Positions 49,062-56,492 of a DNA stretch of 64,000 nt are shown one piece after another (the first letter of the stretch is position 1; each line of letters begins with the position of its first letter). The stretch is from positions 806,001 through 870,000 of the forward strand of contig NZ_CP062941.1 of assembly GCF_015101885.1 (NCBI RefSeq). The letters run 5' to 3'. The position numbers and the translations under genes were made by a program. The notes below the pieces were generated by a model, which did no database searches, was not told where the DNA came from, and saw only the letters and a program-made list of their open reading frames with translations. This DNA is from Massilia litorea. GTDB lineage: Bacteria > Pseudomonadota > Gammaproteobacteria > Burkholderiales > Burkholderiaceae_D.

Positions 49062-49110
49062 GCGGCCGCGTGCGAAGTCTACCCCGTTTGGATCGACTTC
49101 GCACGGCCGC
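49062..49110 (-). other. Strong hairpin between the RND gene and the TonB-like gene
   Basis: GCGGCCGCGTGCGAAGTC (49062-49079) pairs with GACTTCGCACGGCCGC (49095-49110), with two extra bases in the left arm. It follows the RND permease stop by 54 bases on the minus strand and has no U-run after it, so it may be a 3' stabiliser or a weak terminator. Confidence 0.6.
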
Positions 49111-49163
49111 ATTCCACGTTACAGCTTATACAACTGTCGTCCTGACGGTTGTTACAGGATGTT

Positions 49164-52100
49164 TCAGCCGACCCGTACGCGTGGGTGTTTCACCGGTTCG
49201 TGCTGCGCATGGCCGGCCTCGGACTCGGCTTCCGCCGCGGCGACGTCGTCGTCCGTCATCGGGCCGGAGCCGCTGTACTTGTCGAGGTACAGGTAGATGA
49301 CCGGCGTGATGTAGAGCGTGATCACCTGTGAGAAGATCAGGCCGCCCACCACGGCGAGACCCAGGGGCTGGCGCAATTCCGCGCCGGCACCGATGCCCAG
49401 CGCGATCGGCAGCGCGCCCATCATTGCGGCGAGCGTCGTCATCAGGATCGGACGGAAACGCAGGACGCAGGCCTCGCGGATCGCCTCGTCCGGCGTCATG
49501 CCGGCATTCCTCTGGGCGTCGAGGGCGAAGTCGATCATCATGATCGCGTTCTTTTTCACGATACCGATCAGCATCAGGATGCCGATCATCGCGATCAGGG
49601 TCAGGTCCATATTGAAAATCCACAGCGTCAGCAAGGCGCCGACCGCCGCCGACGGCAGGCCGGCCAGAATCGTCAACGGGTGGATATAGCTCTCGTACAG
49701 CACGCCGAGCAGCACGTAAATGACGCCGATGGCCGTGATGATCAGGATCAGCTGGCTCGACTGGGTGTCCTGGAACACCGCTGCATCGCCGCCGTACTGG
49801 GTGATGACCGAAGCCGGCAGCTTCATGTCGCGGCCCATCTGGTCGATCGCCGCGGTGGCGTCGCCCAGCGGCACGCCCGGCGCCAGGTTGAATGCCAGCG
49901 TGATCGCCTGCAACTGCCCCTGGTGGTTGATGGCGATCGGGCCGACCGTGCGGCGCACGCTCGCAAAGCTCGACAGTTTCACGAGCGCGCCCGATTTCGA
50001 GCGCACCGACACTTTTGACAGGGCGTCGTCGTAATAGCGGTCGGCCTCGGCCGCTTCCAGGATCACGTAATAGCTGGCCGCGCTGGAATAAATGGTCGAG
50101 ACCTGGCGCTCGCCGAAGGTTGCGTACAGCACGGTGCGCACGTCGGCCATCTGGACGCCGAGCAGCGCCGCCTTGTCGCGGTCGATGTCGAGCGTGGCTT
50201 GCAGGCCGCGGTTCTGCGAGTCGCTGGTGACGTCGCGGAAAATCGGGTTGGCGCGCATGCGCTCGAGGAACTGGTCGGCCCAGCCGCCGATTTCCCCGCC
50301 CGACACGCTTTGCAGCGAGTACTGGTAGCGGCTTTTGCTTGGACGGCCGCCCAGCTGCAGGTTCTGCACCGGGGCCATGTAGACCTGCACGCCGGCGATG
50401 TTGCGCGTGGCCTTGCGCAGTTCATCAAGGACTGCGGGCATTGCAGGACGCTCTGCCCGCGGCACCAGCACCAGGAACATGCGGCCGCTGTTGCCGCCGC
50501 CGGTAAACGAGGTCACGCTCTGCACGTTCTTGTTTGCGCGCATCACGTCGACCACCTTGCCCTGCAGTTCCAGCAGCCTGCTTGATGAGGTGTCTTCCGC
50601 CGTTTCGACGGTCACGCGCAATTGCCCCAGGTCTTCCTCGGGGAAGAAGCCTTTTGGCATGGTCGAATACAGGAAGATGGTCAGCACCAGGGTGCCCAGC
50701 GCCAGCATCAGCACCAGGAAACGGTGCCGCAGCGCGCGGTCCAGGCTGCGCGCATACCCATTGCGCACGCTCGTGAACAGCGCCTCGAAACGGCGCCCGA
50801 TCCAGGACATCTCGTGCGGCTCGACGTGGCCGCCGCCTTTCAACAGGCGCGAGCACAGCATCGGCACCAGGGTCAACGACACGGCTGCCGAGACCAGCAC
50901 GGCGAGGCCGACGATGACGGCGAACTCACGGAACAGCAGGCCGATCACGCCCGGCATGAAGAAGATCGGGATAAAAACGGCGACCAGCGAAATCGAGATC
51001 GAGATGATGGTAAAACCCATCTCGCGCGAACCTACCAGGGCCGCGTGGAAGGGTTTTTTACCGAGCTCCATGTGGCGCACGATGTTTTCCAGCACCACGA
51101 TGGCGTCGTCGACCACCAGGCCGACTGCCAGCGTAATGCCCAGCAGCGAGATGTTGTCGAGGCTATAGCCGAGCGCATACAACAGCGACAGCGCGCCCAG
51201 CAGAGAGATGGGCACGGTGACCGCCGGAATCAGGGTTGCCGTGAGGCGGTGCAGGAACAGGAAGATCACCAGGATGACCAGCACGATGGTACCGGCCAGG
51301 GTCAGGTTGACGTCGTGGATCGCCTCCCTGATCGAGATCGAGCGGTCGTTGACCAGGTGGATCTTGATCGAGGCCGGCAGTTGCTGCTCGAATTTCGGCA
51401 GCAGCGCGCGCACGGCGTCGACCACCTGCACGGTATTCGCGTTCGGCTGGCGCTGCACCATGAGCACGATGGAACGTTCGCCGTTCAGGCTGCCAGCCGC
51501 CTTGACGGACTGGTAGCTGTCCTCGACTTGCGCGACATCCTGCAGGCGCACCGGCATGCCGTCGCGGGTGGCGATGATCAATTTCGCGAAATCGGCCGCC
51601 TTCATCAGCTGGGCGCCGCCCTGGATGGTCAGCGTTTGCGCCGGGCCGTCGAGCACGCCCAGCGGCGCATTCGAGTTGGCGGCGCGCAGCGCGGTCGCCA
51701 GTTCATCCATCGAAATATTTCTCGCGTTCATCAGGTCGGAACGGGCACGCACGCGCACGGCGAAACGCTTCTGGCCATTCACGGTGACCTGGGCAATGCC
51801 CGGCAGGGTCGAGATCGCCGGCGAGATCATGTTCTCGGCGTAATCGTTCAGCTCGGCCAGGCTCATCGACGGCGAGGTCATGTGCGCAAACAGGATCGGG
51901 GCGTCGGCCGGATTGACCTTGCGATAGGACGGCAGGTCCGTCATTTCGAGCGGCAACTGGCGCTGGGCGCCCAGCAGCGCCGCCTGGACGTCGACGGCGG
52001 CCTTGTCGACATCGATCTTGGTGTCGAATTCCAGGGTGAGCGAGGTGCTGCCCTGGGTGCTGGTCGACGTGATCAGCTTGATGCCGGCGATCGTCGAGAA

Positions 52101-52310
52101 TTGTTTTTCCAGCGGCAAGGCGACGGACGAGGCCATCGTCTCGGGGCTGGCGCCCGGCAGGTTGGCGTTGACGTTGATGACCGGCGTGTTATAGCTGGGC
52201 AGCGCCGCAACCGGAATGTGCATGTAGGCGAGGATGCCGACCAGCACCAGGCTGATCGACAGCAGCACGGCCATTACCGGCCGGCGGATACACAGTTCGG
52301 ACAAATTCAT
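49164..52310 (-). CDS. RND efflux permease (AcrB/MdtB superfamily)
   Basis: This 1048-residue transporter starts MNLSELCIRRPVMAVLLSI and has 12 membrane helices with two large periplasmic loops. The proton relay region GLVVDDAIVVLENIVRHMELG carries the paired Asp in TM4. The opening SELCIRRPVMA and the overall sequence resemble the MdtB/MdtC multidrug branch rather than metal-exporting CusA. Only one RND gene is present, so it likely works as a homotrimer. No outer-membrane channel gene is adjacent. It overlaps the adaptor gene by four bases. Confidence 0.95.
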   Translation of the reverse strand: MNLSELCIRRPVMAVLLSISLVLVGILAYMHIPVAALPSYNTPVINVNANLPGASPETMASSVALPLEKQFSTIAGIKLITSTSTQGSTSLTLEFDTKIDVDKAAVDVQAALLGAQRQLPLEMTDLPSYRKVNPADAPILFAHMTSPSMSLAELNDYAENMISPAISTLPGIAQVTVNGQKRFAVRVRARSDLMNARNISMDELATALRAANSNAPLGVLDGPAQTLTIQGGAQLMKAADFAKLIIATRDGMPVRLQDVAQVEDSYQSVKAAGSLNGERSIVLMVQRQPNANTVQVVDAVRALLPKFEQQLPASIKIHLVNDRSISIREAIHDVNLTLAGTIVLVILVIFLFLHRLTATLIPAVTVPISLLGALSLLYALGYSLDNISLLGITLAVGLVVDDAIVVLENIVRHMELGKKPFHAALVGSREMGFTIISISISLVAVFIPIFFMPGVIGLLFREFAVIVGLAVLVSAAVSLTLVPMLCSRLLKGGGHVEPHEMSWIGRRFEALFTSVRNGYARSLDRALRHRFLVLMLALGTLVLTIFLYSTMPKGFFPEEDLGQLRVTVETAEDTSSSRLLELQGKVVDVMRANKNVQSVTSFTGGGNSGRMFLVLVPRAERPAMPAVLDELRKATRNIAGVQVYMAPVQNLQLGGRPSKSRYQYSLQSVSGGEIGGWADQFLERMRANPIFRDVTSDSQNRGLQATLDIDRDKAALLGVQMADVRTVLYATFGERQVSTIYSSAASYYVILEAAEADRYYDDALSKVSVRSKSGALVKLSSFASVRRTVGPIAINHQGQLQAITLAFNLAPGVPLGDATAAIDQMGRDMKLPASVITQYGGDAAVFQDTQSSQLILIITAIGVIYVLLGVLYESYIHPLTILAGLPSAAVGALLTLWIFNMDLTLIAMIGILMLIGIVKKNAIMMIDFALDAQRNAGMTPDEAIREACVLRFRPILMTTLAAMMGALPIALGIGAGAELRQPLGLAVVGGLIFSQVITLYITPVIYLYLDKYSGSGPMTDDDVAAAEAESEAGHAQHEPVKHPRVRVG

Positions 52311-53488
52311 GCCGCTTTATCCTTTCCTGCCGGCGCAGCTTGTTGCGTGCCTTGCTGCTTCGCTCCCGCGAGCCGTACCTTGCCGCCCGGACGCAGGTTC
52401 TGCTTGCCTTCGGTAATGACCTGCTCGTCGCCGTTCAGGCCCGTCACCGCCGCATTCAGGCCGAACGCATGCTGGCGTGCAATCGGCACCTGGCGCGCGG
52501 TGCCATCCTTCTCGGCCACGTAGACGAAGGTGCCTTGCGCGTTGATGATAATCGCATTCTGCGGAATCACCACCGCGTCCTTTATCGTGCGCACGGTGAC
52601 GCGCGTGTTCACGTATTGCCCCGGCCACAGCAGGCCGTCGCTGTTGCCGAACTGCGCTTTCACGCGGATGGTGCCGCTGGTCGGGTCGACCGTGTTGTCG
52701 ACGAAACTCAGTTCGCCGGTCACCGGTTTCGCATCGGCGCCGGTGCTGGCTTCGACTGCCACCTTGCCCTGCTTCTGCGCGGCCAGCAGCGAACCGAGGC
52801 TCGATTCCGGCAGCGTAAACGCGACGTCGATCGGGTCGAGCTGGGTGACGGTGGTCAATGAGGTTGCCGGCTGCACCAGGCTGCCCGGATAGACATTGAT
52901 CGCGCCGACGCGGCCCGCCATCGGTGCGCGGATGCTCGTGTAGCTGGCGTTCACCTGGCTGGCGCGCACGGCGGCGCTGCTGGCGGCCAGGGCGGCTCTG
53001 GCGCCCTCGACCTGGCTCCTCAATGTGTCGACGGCGCTTTGCGCCAGGAATTTCTGGGCCACCAGGTCCTGGCTGCGCTTGTACTGGCGCTCGAGGTCGG
53101 CCAGGCTGGCACGGCCGCGCGCCACTTCCGCTTCGGCCTGCGCCACGCTGGCGCGGTCGCTGCGGTCATCCAAGGAGAACATCAATTGACCGGCTTTCAC
53201 GAACTGGCCTTCCTTGATGTGGACCTGCCGGATCGTGCTGGTCGTCTGCGGACGCAGGTCGACGGTGCGTTGCGGCGTGACGGTGCCGTTCGCGGCAACG
53301 TCCACGCCGACATCCTGGCGCTGCGGAGTGATCACGTTGACGGTGGTCGGCGGCTGCGCGCCGCCCTTTCCACCCGCGCCGCCCTGTGCGCTTTCGGCTT
53401 CGGCATGGGCGCCCCGGTTCATGTACCAGGCGCCGCCGGCACCAGCGGCCACGACAATGGCGATCACTGCGAGAGTATTCTTTTTCAT
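52307..53488 (-). CDS. RND efflux periplasmic adaptor (membrane fusion protein)
   Basis: This 393-residue protein has an N-terminal anchor (TLAVIAIVVAAGAGGAWYM), a lipoyl/barrel-sandwich domain (TIRQVHIKEGQFVKAGQLMF) split by a helical hairpin with RGRASLADLERQYKRSQDLV, then beta-barrel and membrane-proximal domains, the order of HlyD/AcrA adaptors. No lipobox is seen, so it stays anchored by its helix. It couples the RND pump to an outer-membrane channel encoded elsewhere. Confidence 0.94.
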   Translation of the reverse strand: MKKNTLAVIAIVVAAGAGGAWYMNRGAHAEAESAQGGAGGKGGAQPPTTVNVITPQRQDVGVDVAANGTVTPQRTVDLRPQTTSTIRQVHIKEGQFVKAGQLMFSLDDRSDRASVAQAEAEVARGRASLADLERQYKRSQDLVAQKFLAQSAVDTLRSQVEGARAALAASSAAVRASQVNASYTSIRAPMAGRVGAINVYPGSLVQPATSLTTVTQLDPIDVAFTLPESSLGSLLAAQKQGKVAVEASTGADAKPVTGELSFVDNTVDPTSGTIRVKAQFGNSDGLLWPGQYVNTRVTVRTIKDAVVIPQNAIIINAQGTFVYVAEKDGTARQVPIARQHAFGLNAAVTGLNGDEQVITEGKQNLRPGGKVRLAGAKQQGTQQAAPAGKDKAA

Positions 53489-53557
53489 TCAGGTCCCTTA
53501 CCGCGCGTGCCGGCGGCTTTATCAGTCAATTAAATCGGTGCGATGAGATTAGTCAGT

Positions 53558-53583
53558 ATGACACTGGCATATCACAGTGTCAT
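53558..53583. promoter_or_regulatory. Inverted repeat upstream of the efflux operon, overlapping the histidine kinase stop
   Basis: ATGACACTG and CAGTGTCAT flank eight bases. It lies about 70-95 bases upstream of the adaptor ATG and covers the stop of the kinase gene. It could be an operator for the efflux promoter or an mRNA hairpin; no U-run follows. Confidence 0.4.
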
Positions 53584-54938
53584 TTGCCCGGGTAGTACTC
53601 CGGCAGCATGAGGGTAACCTCGAGGCCGCCTTCCAGGTGGTTCGCCAGGGAGATGCTGCCGCCGTGCTGCTCGGCGATGTTGCGGGCGATGGTCAGGCCC
53701 AGGCCGGTGCCGCCCGATTCGCGCGAGCGCGAGATCTCGACACGGTAGAAGGGATCGAACACGCGGACCTGCTCCGATTGCTCGATGCCGGGGCCGCTGT
53801 CGCGCACGCGGATGCGCGCTGCACCGTTCACGCGGTCGACCGTGACCTGGGCCTGGTGCCCGTATTTCACCGCGTTGTCGATCAGGTTGCCGAGGCAGCG
53901 GCGCAGGTCGAGCGGACGGCCCAGCAGCGCCATGCCCGAGCGCCCCGCCAGCGTGACGGCCTGGCTGGCGTCGGCGGCGTCGTCGCACACGGAGTCCAGT
54001 AGCGAATCGAGGTCGAGCAGCTGCATGCTTTCGGTGGTGTCCATGCTGCGCGCGAGATCGAGTCCCTCCCGCACCATCGCCTGCATGGCCGACAAGTCGC
54101 CGATCAGGCGTTCCTGGAGCTCGTGGTCCGACACCTTTTCCAGGCGCAGGCGCATGCGCGTGAGCGGCGTTTGCAGATCGTGGGTGATCGCGGCCAGCAT
54201 CTGCGTGCGCTGGAAGATGTACTGGCGAATCCGCGCCTGCATGGCGTTGAAGGCCGCGCTCGCTTGCCGGATTTCGCTGGCGCCGGTGAGGTCGAGCGGG
54301 GCGCGGTTGATGTCGTTGCCGAGGTCCTGCGCGGCCTGCGCCAGCTGTTTCAGCGGACGGGTCGTCATGCGCGCGACGAGGTAGGCGAGAATCGCGATGC
54401 TGACAAAAAACAGCGCCAGCACGGCGCGGTAATCGGTATCGGCAAGCACCAGGCTGCGCGGCGGCAGCACGGACAGGTGCAATTGTTCGCCGTCGCGCAG
54501 GCGCACGTTCAGGTTTTCGCAGGCGCCGCGCCATTCGGCGCTCAGCAGGCCGTACAGCAGCGGCATCCGCGGCGGGTTGGCGCAGGCCGCCGGACGGGCC
54601 GCGGCGCTGCCGATCCGGTATTCCTTGCCGAGCCTGTCGGTCAGGGTGCGGGCGAAGTCCGAGGGTGTGGGCGCGAGCGGCTGCAGCTCACCGGCATCGA
54701 GCTGCAGGCCGGGACGGTTGGCAACGCCGAGATAGGCGCGTCGGGCCGAGGCCGGCACGATCTCGGTTGCCATGATGAGTTGCTCGGCGCGCTCGATCAG
54801 GGTCTGGTCGCGCTGGCGTTCGAGCACGCGCTGGCGTTCGACGTCGGCCAGCCACTGGGTGAGCGCAGCCGAAATCAGAATACCGAGGAGCAAGGTGGCA
54901 AAGACACGGCCCGTCATCGAGCCGAGGAAGGCTTTCAC
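53580..54938 (-). CDS. Sensor histidine kinase (EnvZ/OmpR-type partner)
   Basis: The 452-residue kinase has an N-terminal membrane helix, a periplasmic sensor region of about 130 residues, a second helix near 165-190 and a HAMP domain. The H-box AITHDLQTPLTRMRLRLE carries the phospho-accepting His near residue 249. An HATPase_c domain ends the protein with N-box NLIDNAVKYG, DSGPGI and GGTGLGLTIA. It starts with GTG, overlapping the response regulator stop by four bases. The stimulus is unknown; linkage to an efflux pump and a Spy-like protein suggests envelope stress or toxic compounds. Confidence 0.95.
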   Translation of the reverse strand: MKAFLGSMTGRVFATLLLGILISAALTQWLADVERQRVLERQRDQTLIERAEQLIMATEIVPASARRAYLGVANRPGLQLDAGELQPLAPTPSDFARTLTDRLGKEYRIGSAAARPAACANPPRMPLLYGLLSAEWRGACENLNVRLRDGEQLHLSVLPPRSLVLADTDYRAVLALFFVSIAILAYLVARMTTRPLKQLAQAAQDLGNDINRAPLDLTGASEIRQASAAFNAMQARIRQYIFQRTQMLAAITHDLQTPLTRMRLRLEKVSDHELQERLIGDLSAMQAMVREGLDLARSMDTTESMQLLDLDSLLDSVCDDAADASQAVTLAGRSGMALLGRPLDLRRCLGNLIDNAVKYGHQAQVTVDRVNGAARIRVRDSGPGIEQSEQVRVFDPFYRVEISRSRESGGTGLGLTIARNIAEQHGGSISLANHLEGGLEVTLMLPEYYPGK

Positions 54939-55663
54939 GCTGCGGGCTCCACGGTGACCTGGCCGGCCAGCACGTAGCCGCCGTTACGCACGGTTTTGAT
55001 GATTTGCGGCATGCGCGCGTCTTCGCCCAGCTTCTGGCGCAGGCGGCTGATCTGGATATCGATCGAGCGGTCGAAGGGGTCGGCGTCGCGCCCTTGCGTC
55101 AGGTTCAGCAGCTGGTCGCGGTTCAGGACGCGGTTCGGGTGTTCGAGGAAGACGCGCAGCAGGCGGAACTCGGCGCCCGACAGCATGATCACCATGCCGT
55201 CCGGATTGAGCAGGTGGCGCGCCGTCAGGTCCAGGGTCCAGCCCGAAAAGCGCATCTGCTGCACGTTCTCGGCCGGGGCATTCGAGGGCATCGCATGCGA
55301 GCGGCGCAGCACGCTGCGGATGCGCGCCAGCAGCTCGCGCGGCTCGAAGGGTTTCGGGAGGTAATCGTCGGCGCCCATTTCCAGGCCGAGGATGCGGTCG
55401 AGCGGCTCGTTTCTCGCCGTAAGCATGATCACCGGCAGGCTGGAGGTGGCGCGCAGCTTGCGGCACAGCGTCAGGCCGTCGTCGCCCGGCAGGTTCAGGT
55501 CGAGCACGATCAGGTCGGGACGAGCCTCGTCGAGGATCTTCCACATCGCCACGCCGTCGGCGGCGGCCAGCGCGCGGTAGCCGTTCGACTCGAGGTAGTC
55601 GGCCAGCAACTGGCGGATGTCGCGGTCGTCGTCGACGATGAGGATGGTAGATGGATTGTCCAT
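54935..55663 (-). CDS. OmpR-family response regulator
   Basis: This 242-residue regulator has a receiver domain with acidic pocket VDDDRD, phospho-acceptor Asp in IVLDLNLPGDDG near residue 57 and the conserved Lys in LPKPFEPRELL. The C-terminal winged-helix DNA-binding domain ends SIDIQISRLRQKLGED and TVRNGGYVLAGQV. The ATG at 55663 (MDNPSTILIVDDD) matches the family; an extension to 55771 is unlikely. It is the first gene of the kinase operon and probably autoregulates through the gap shared with the Spy-like gene. Confidence 0.95.
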   Translation of the reverse strand: MDNPSTILIVDDDRDIRQLLADYLESNGYRALAAADGVAMWKILDEARPDLIVLDLNLPGDDGLTLCRKLRATSSLPVIMLTARNEPLDRILGLEMGADDYLPKPFEPRELLARIRSVLRRSHAMPSNAPAENVQQMRFSGWTLDLTARHLLNPDGMVIMLSGAEFRLLRVFLEHPNRVLNRDQLLNLTQGRDADPFDRSIDIQISRLRQKLGEDARMPQIIKTVRNGGYVLAGQVTVEPAA

Positions 55664-55704
55664 GCTCGCAATTATCCTTGCTTCTACAGGGCATGAACAG
55701 CGGG

Positions 55705-55753
55705 TTTGTATCTGTATGTATATGAATAAACGAAGGAAACATATTGATACAAA
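55705..55753. promoter_or_regulatory. Candidate regulator-binding region between the response regulator and the Spy-like gene
   Basis: TTTGTATC (55705-55712) and GATACAAA (55746-55753) form an inverted repeat 33 bases apart. The left part also reads as a direct repeat, TGTATC-TGTATG-TATATG. OmpR-type regulators often bind tandem direct repeats, so this AT-rich spot in the divergent gap is a reasonable operator candidate. Confidence 0.4.
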
Positions 55754-55862
55754 GAGTGTGGCAGGGGACACGCTGGGCTTACATTTATTCGCGATGATGG
55801 ATCCCGTGCAGTGAGTAGTTCACGCACAACATCAACTGACTCACACACCACGAGGACCTGAA

Positions 55863-56390
55863 ATGAAAACTCTTCACAAAAATGTCTTGATCGCCCTGAC
55901 CGCCCTCGGTATCGCCGGCGCCGCCGTCGCCCAGACTGCCCCTGTCCAGCCGCAGGAAGGCCGCCATGGCCAGGCCGTCAGCGCCGAACAGCGCGCGGCA
56001 TTCAAAGCCGAGCGCCAGGCCAAGCGCGCCGAATGGCAAGCCCAGCGTGAAGCCAAGCTGCGTGCCGAGCTCAAGCTGACCCGGCAGCAGGAACCGGCTT
56101 TCGCCGCCTTCATCGCAGCCGGCAAGCCCGCACAGGGCCCGCAAGCCCGTGCCGAGCACGAGAAGCTGGCGGCCCTACCCGCGCCGCAGCGCCTGCAGCA
56201 GCAGATCGAGCGCCAGAAGCAGCGCACCGCCCGCATGGAAGCGCGCCTGGCGGCCTTGAACAACCTGTATGCCGTGCTCACGCCGGAGCAGAAGCAGGTG
56301 TTGGACAGCAAAGCGATGCGTTTCGGCGGCAGGCATCACGGTCATCGCGGTGGTCAGCACGGCGAGCGTGGCGCGGCGCTGCAAAGCTAA
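55863..56390 (+). CDS. Spy/CpxP-like periplasmic protein (LTxxQ motif)
   Basis: This 175-residue exported protein has a signal peptide ending AGAAVAQ. It is almost all helical and charged, and carries two motifs of the Spy/CpxP family: ELKLTRQQEPAFAAF near residue 65 and LYAVLTPEQKQVLDSKA near residue 140. It ends in a His/Gly-rich tail (GGRHHGHRGGQHGERG) that might bind metals. Spy is an ATP-independent periplasmic chaperone; CpxP dampens its kinase. Either role fits here. GAGGA lies six bases before the ATG. It is divergent from the two-component operon. Confidence 0.85.
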   Translation: MKTLHKNVLIALTALGIAGAAVAQTAPVQPQEGRHGQAVSAEQRAAFKAERQAKRAEWQAQREAKLRAELKLTRQQEPAFAAFIAAGKPAQGPQARAEHEKLAALPAPQRLQQQIERQKQRTARMEARLAALNNLYAVLTPEQKQVLDSKAMRFGGRHHGHRGGQHGERGAALQS

Positions 56391-56410
56391 ATGATTTAGC
56401 TGATAACGAA

Positions 56411-56437
56411 AAAGGGATGCCTCGGCATCCCTTTTTT
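56411..56437 (+). terminator. Terminator of the Spy-like gene
   Basis: AAAGGGATGCC pairs with GGCATCCCTTT around a two-base loop, followed by more T residues. It works on the plus strand, 21 bases after the stop. Confidence 0.92.
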
Positions 56438-56462
56438 GTCCTCTGTCCGATACGCGAACGAT

Positions 56463-56489
56463 GTACCGCGTGGGCGGAGCCCACCCTAC
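56463..56489. repeat. REP-like palindromic element, copy 5
   Basis: The sequence GTACCGCGTGGGC-GGA-GCCCACCCTAC is a compact single unit of the family, oriented like unit c at 25594. It ends three bases from the dsbD stop and follows the Spy-like terminator. Confidence 0.75.
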
Positions 56490-56492
56490 GGG

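Noticed and set aside
48123-49112. Longer start for the TonB-like gene at 49112
   Set aside because: The extension passes through the large hairpin at 49062-49110 and adds a low-complexity basic stretch. The GTG at 49034 gives a sensible protein.
49164-53488. Metal-efflux (CusA/CzcA) identity for the RND pair
   Set aside because: The permease opening and TM4 region resemble the multidrug MdtB/AcrB branch, and the adaptor has no metal-binding His/Met-rich segment.
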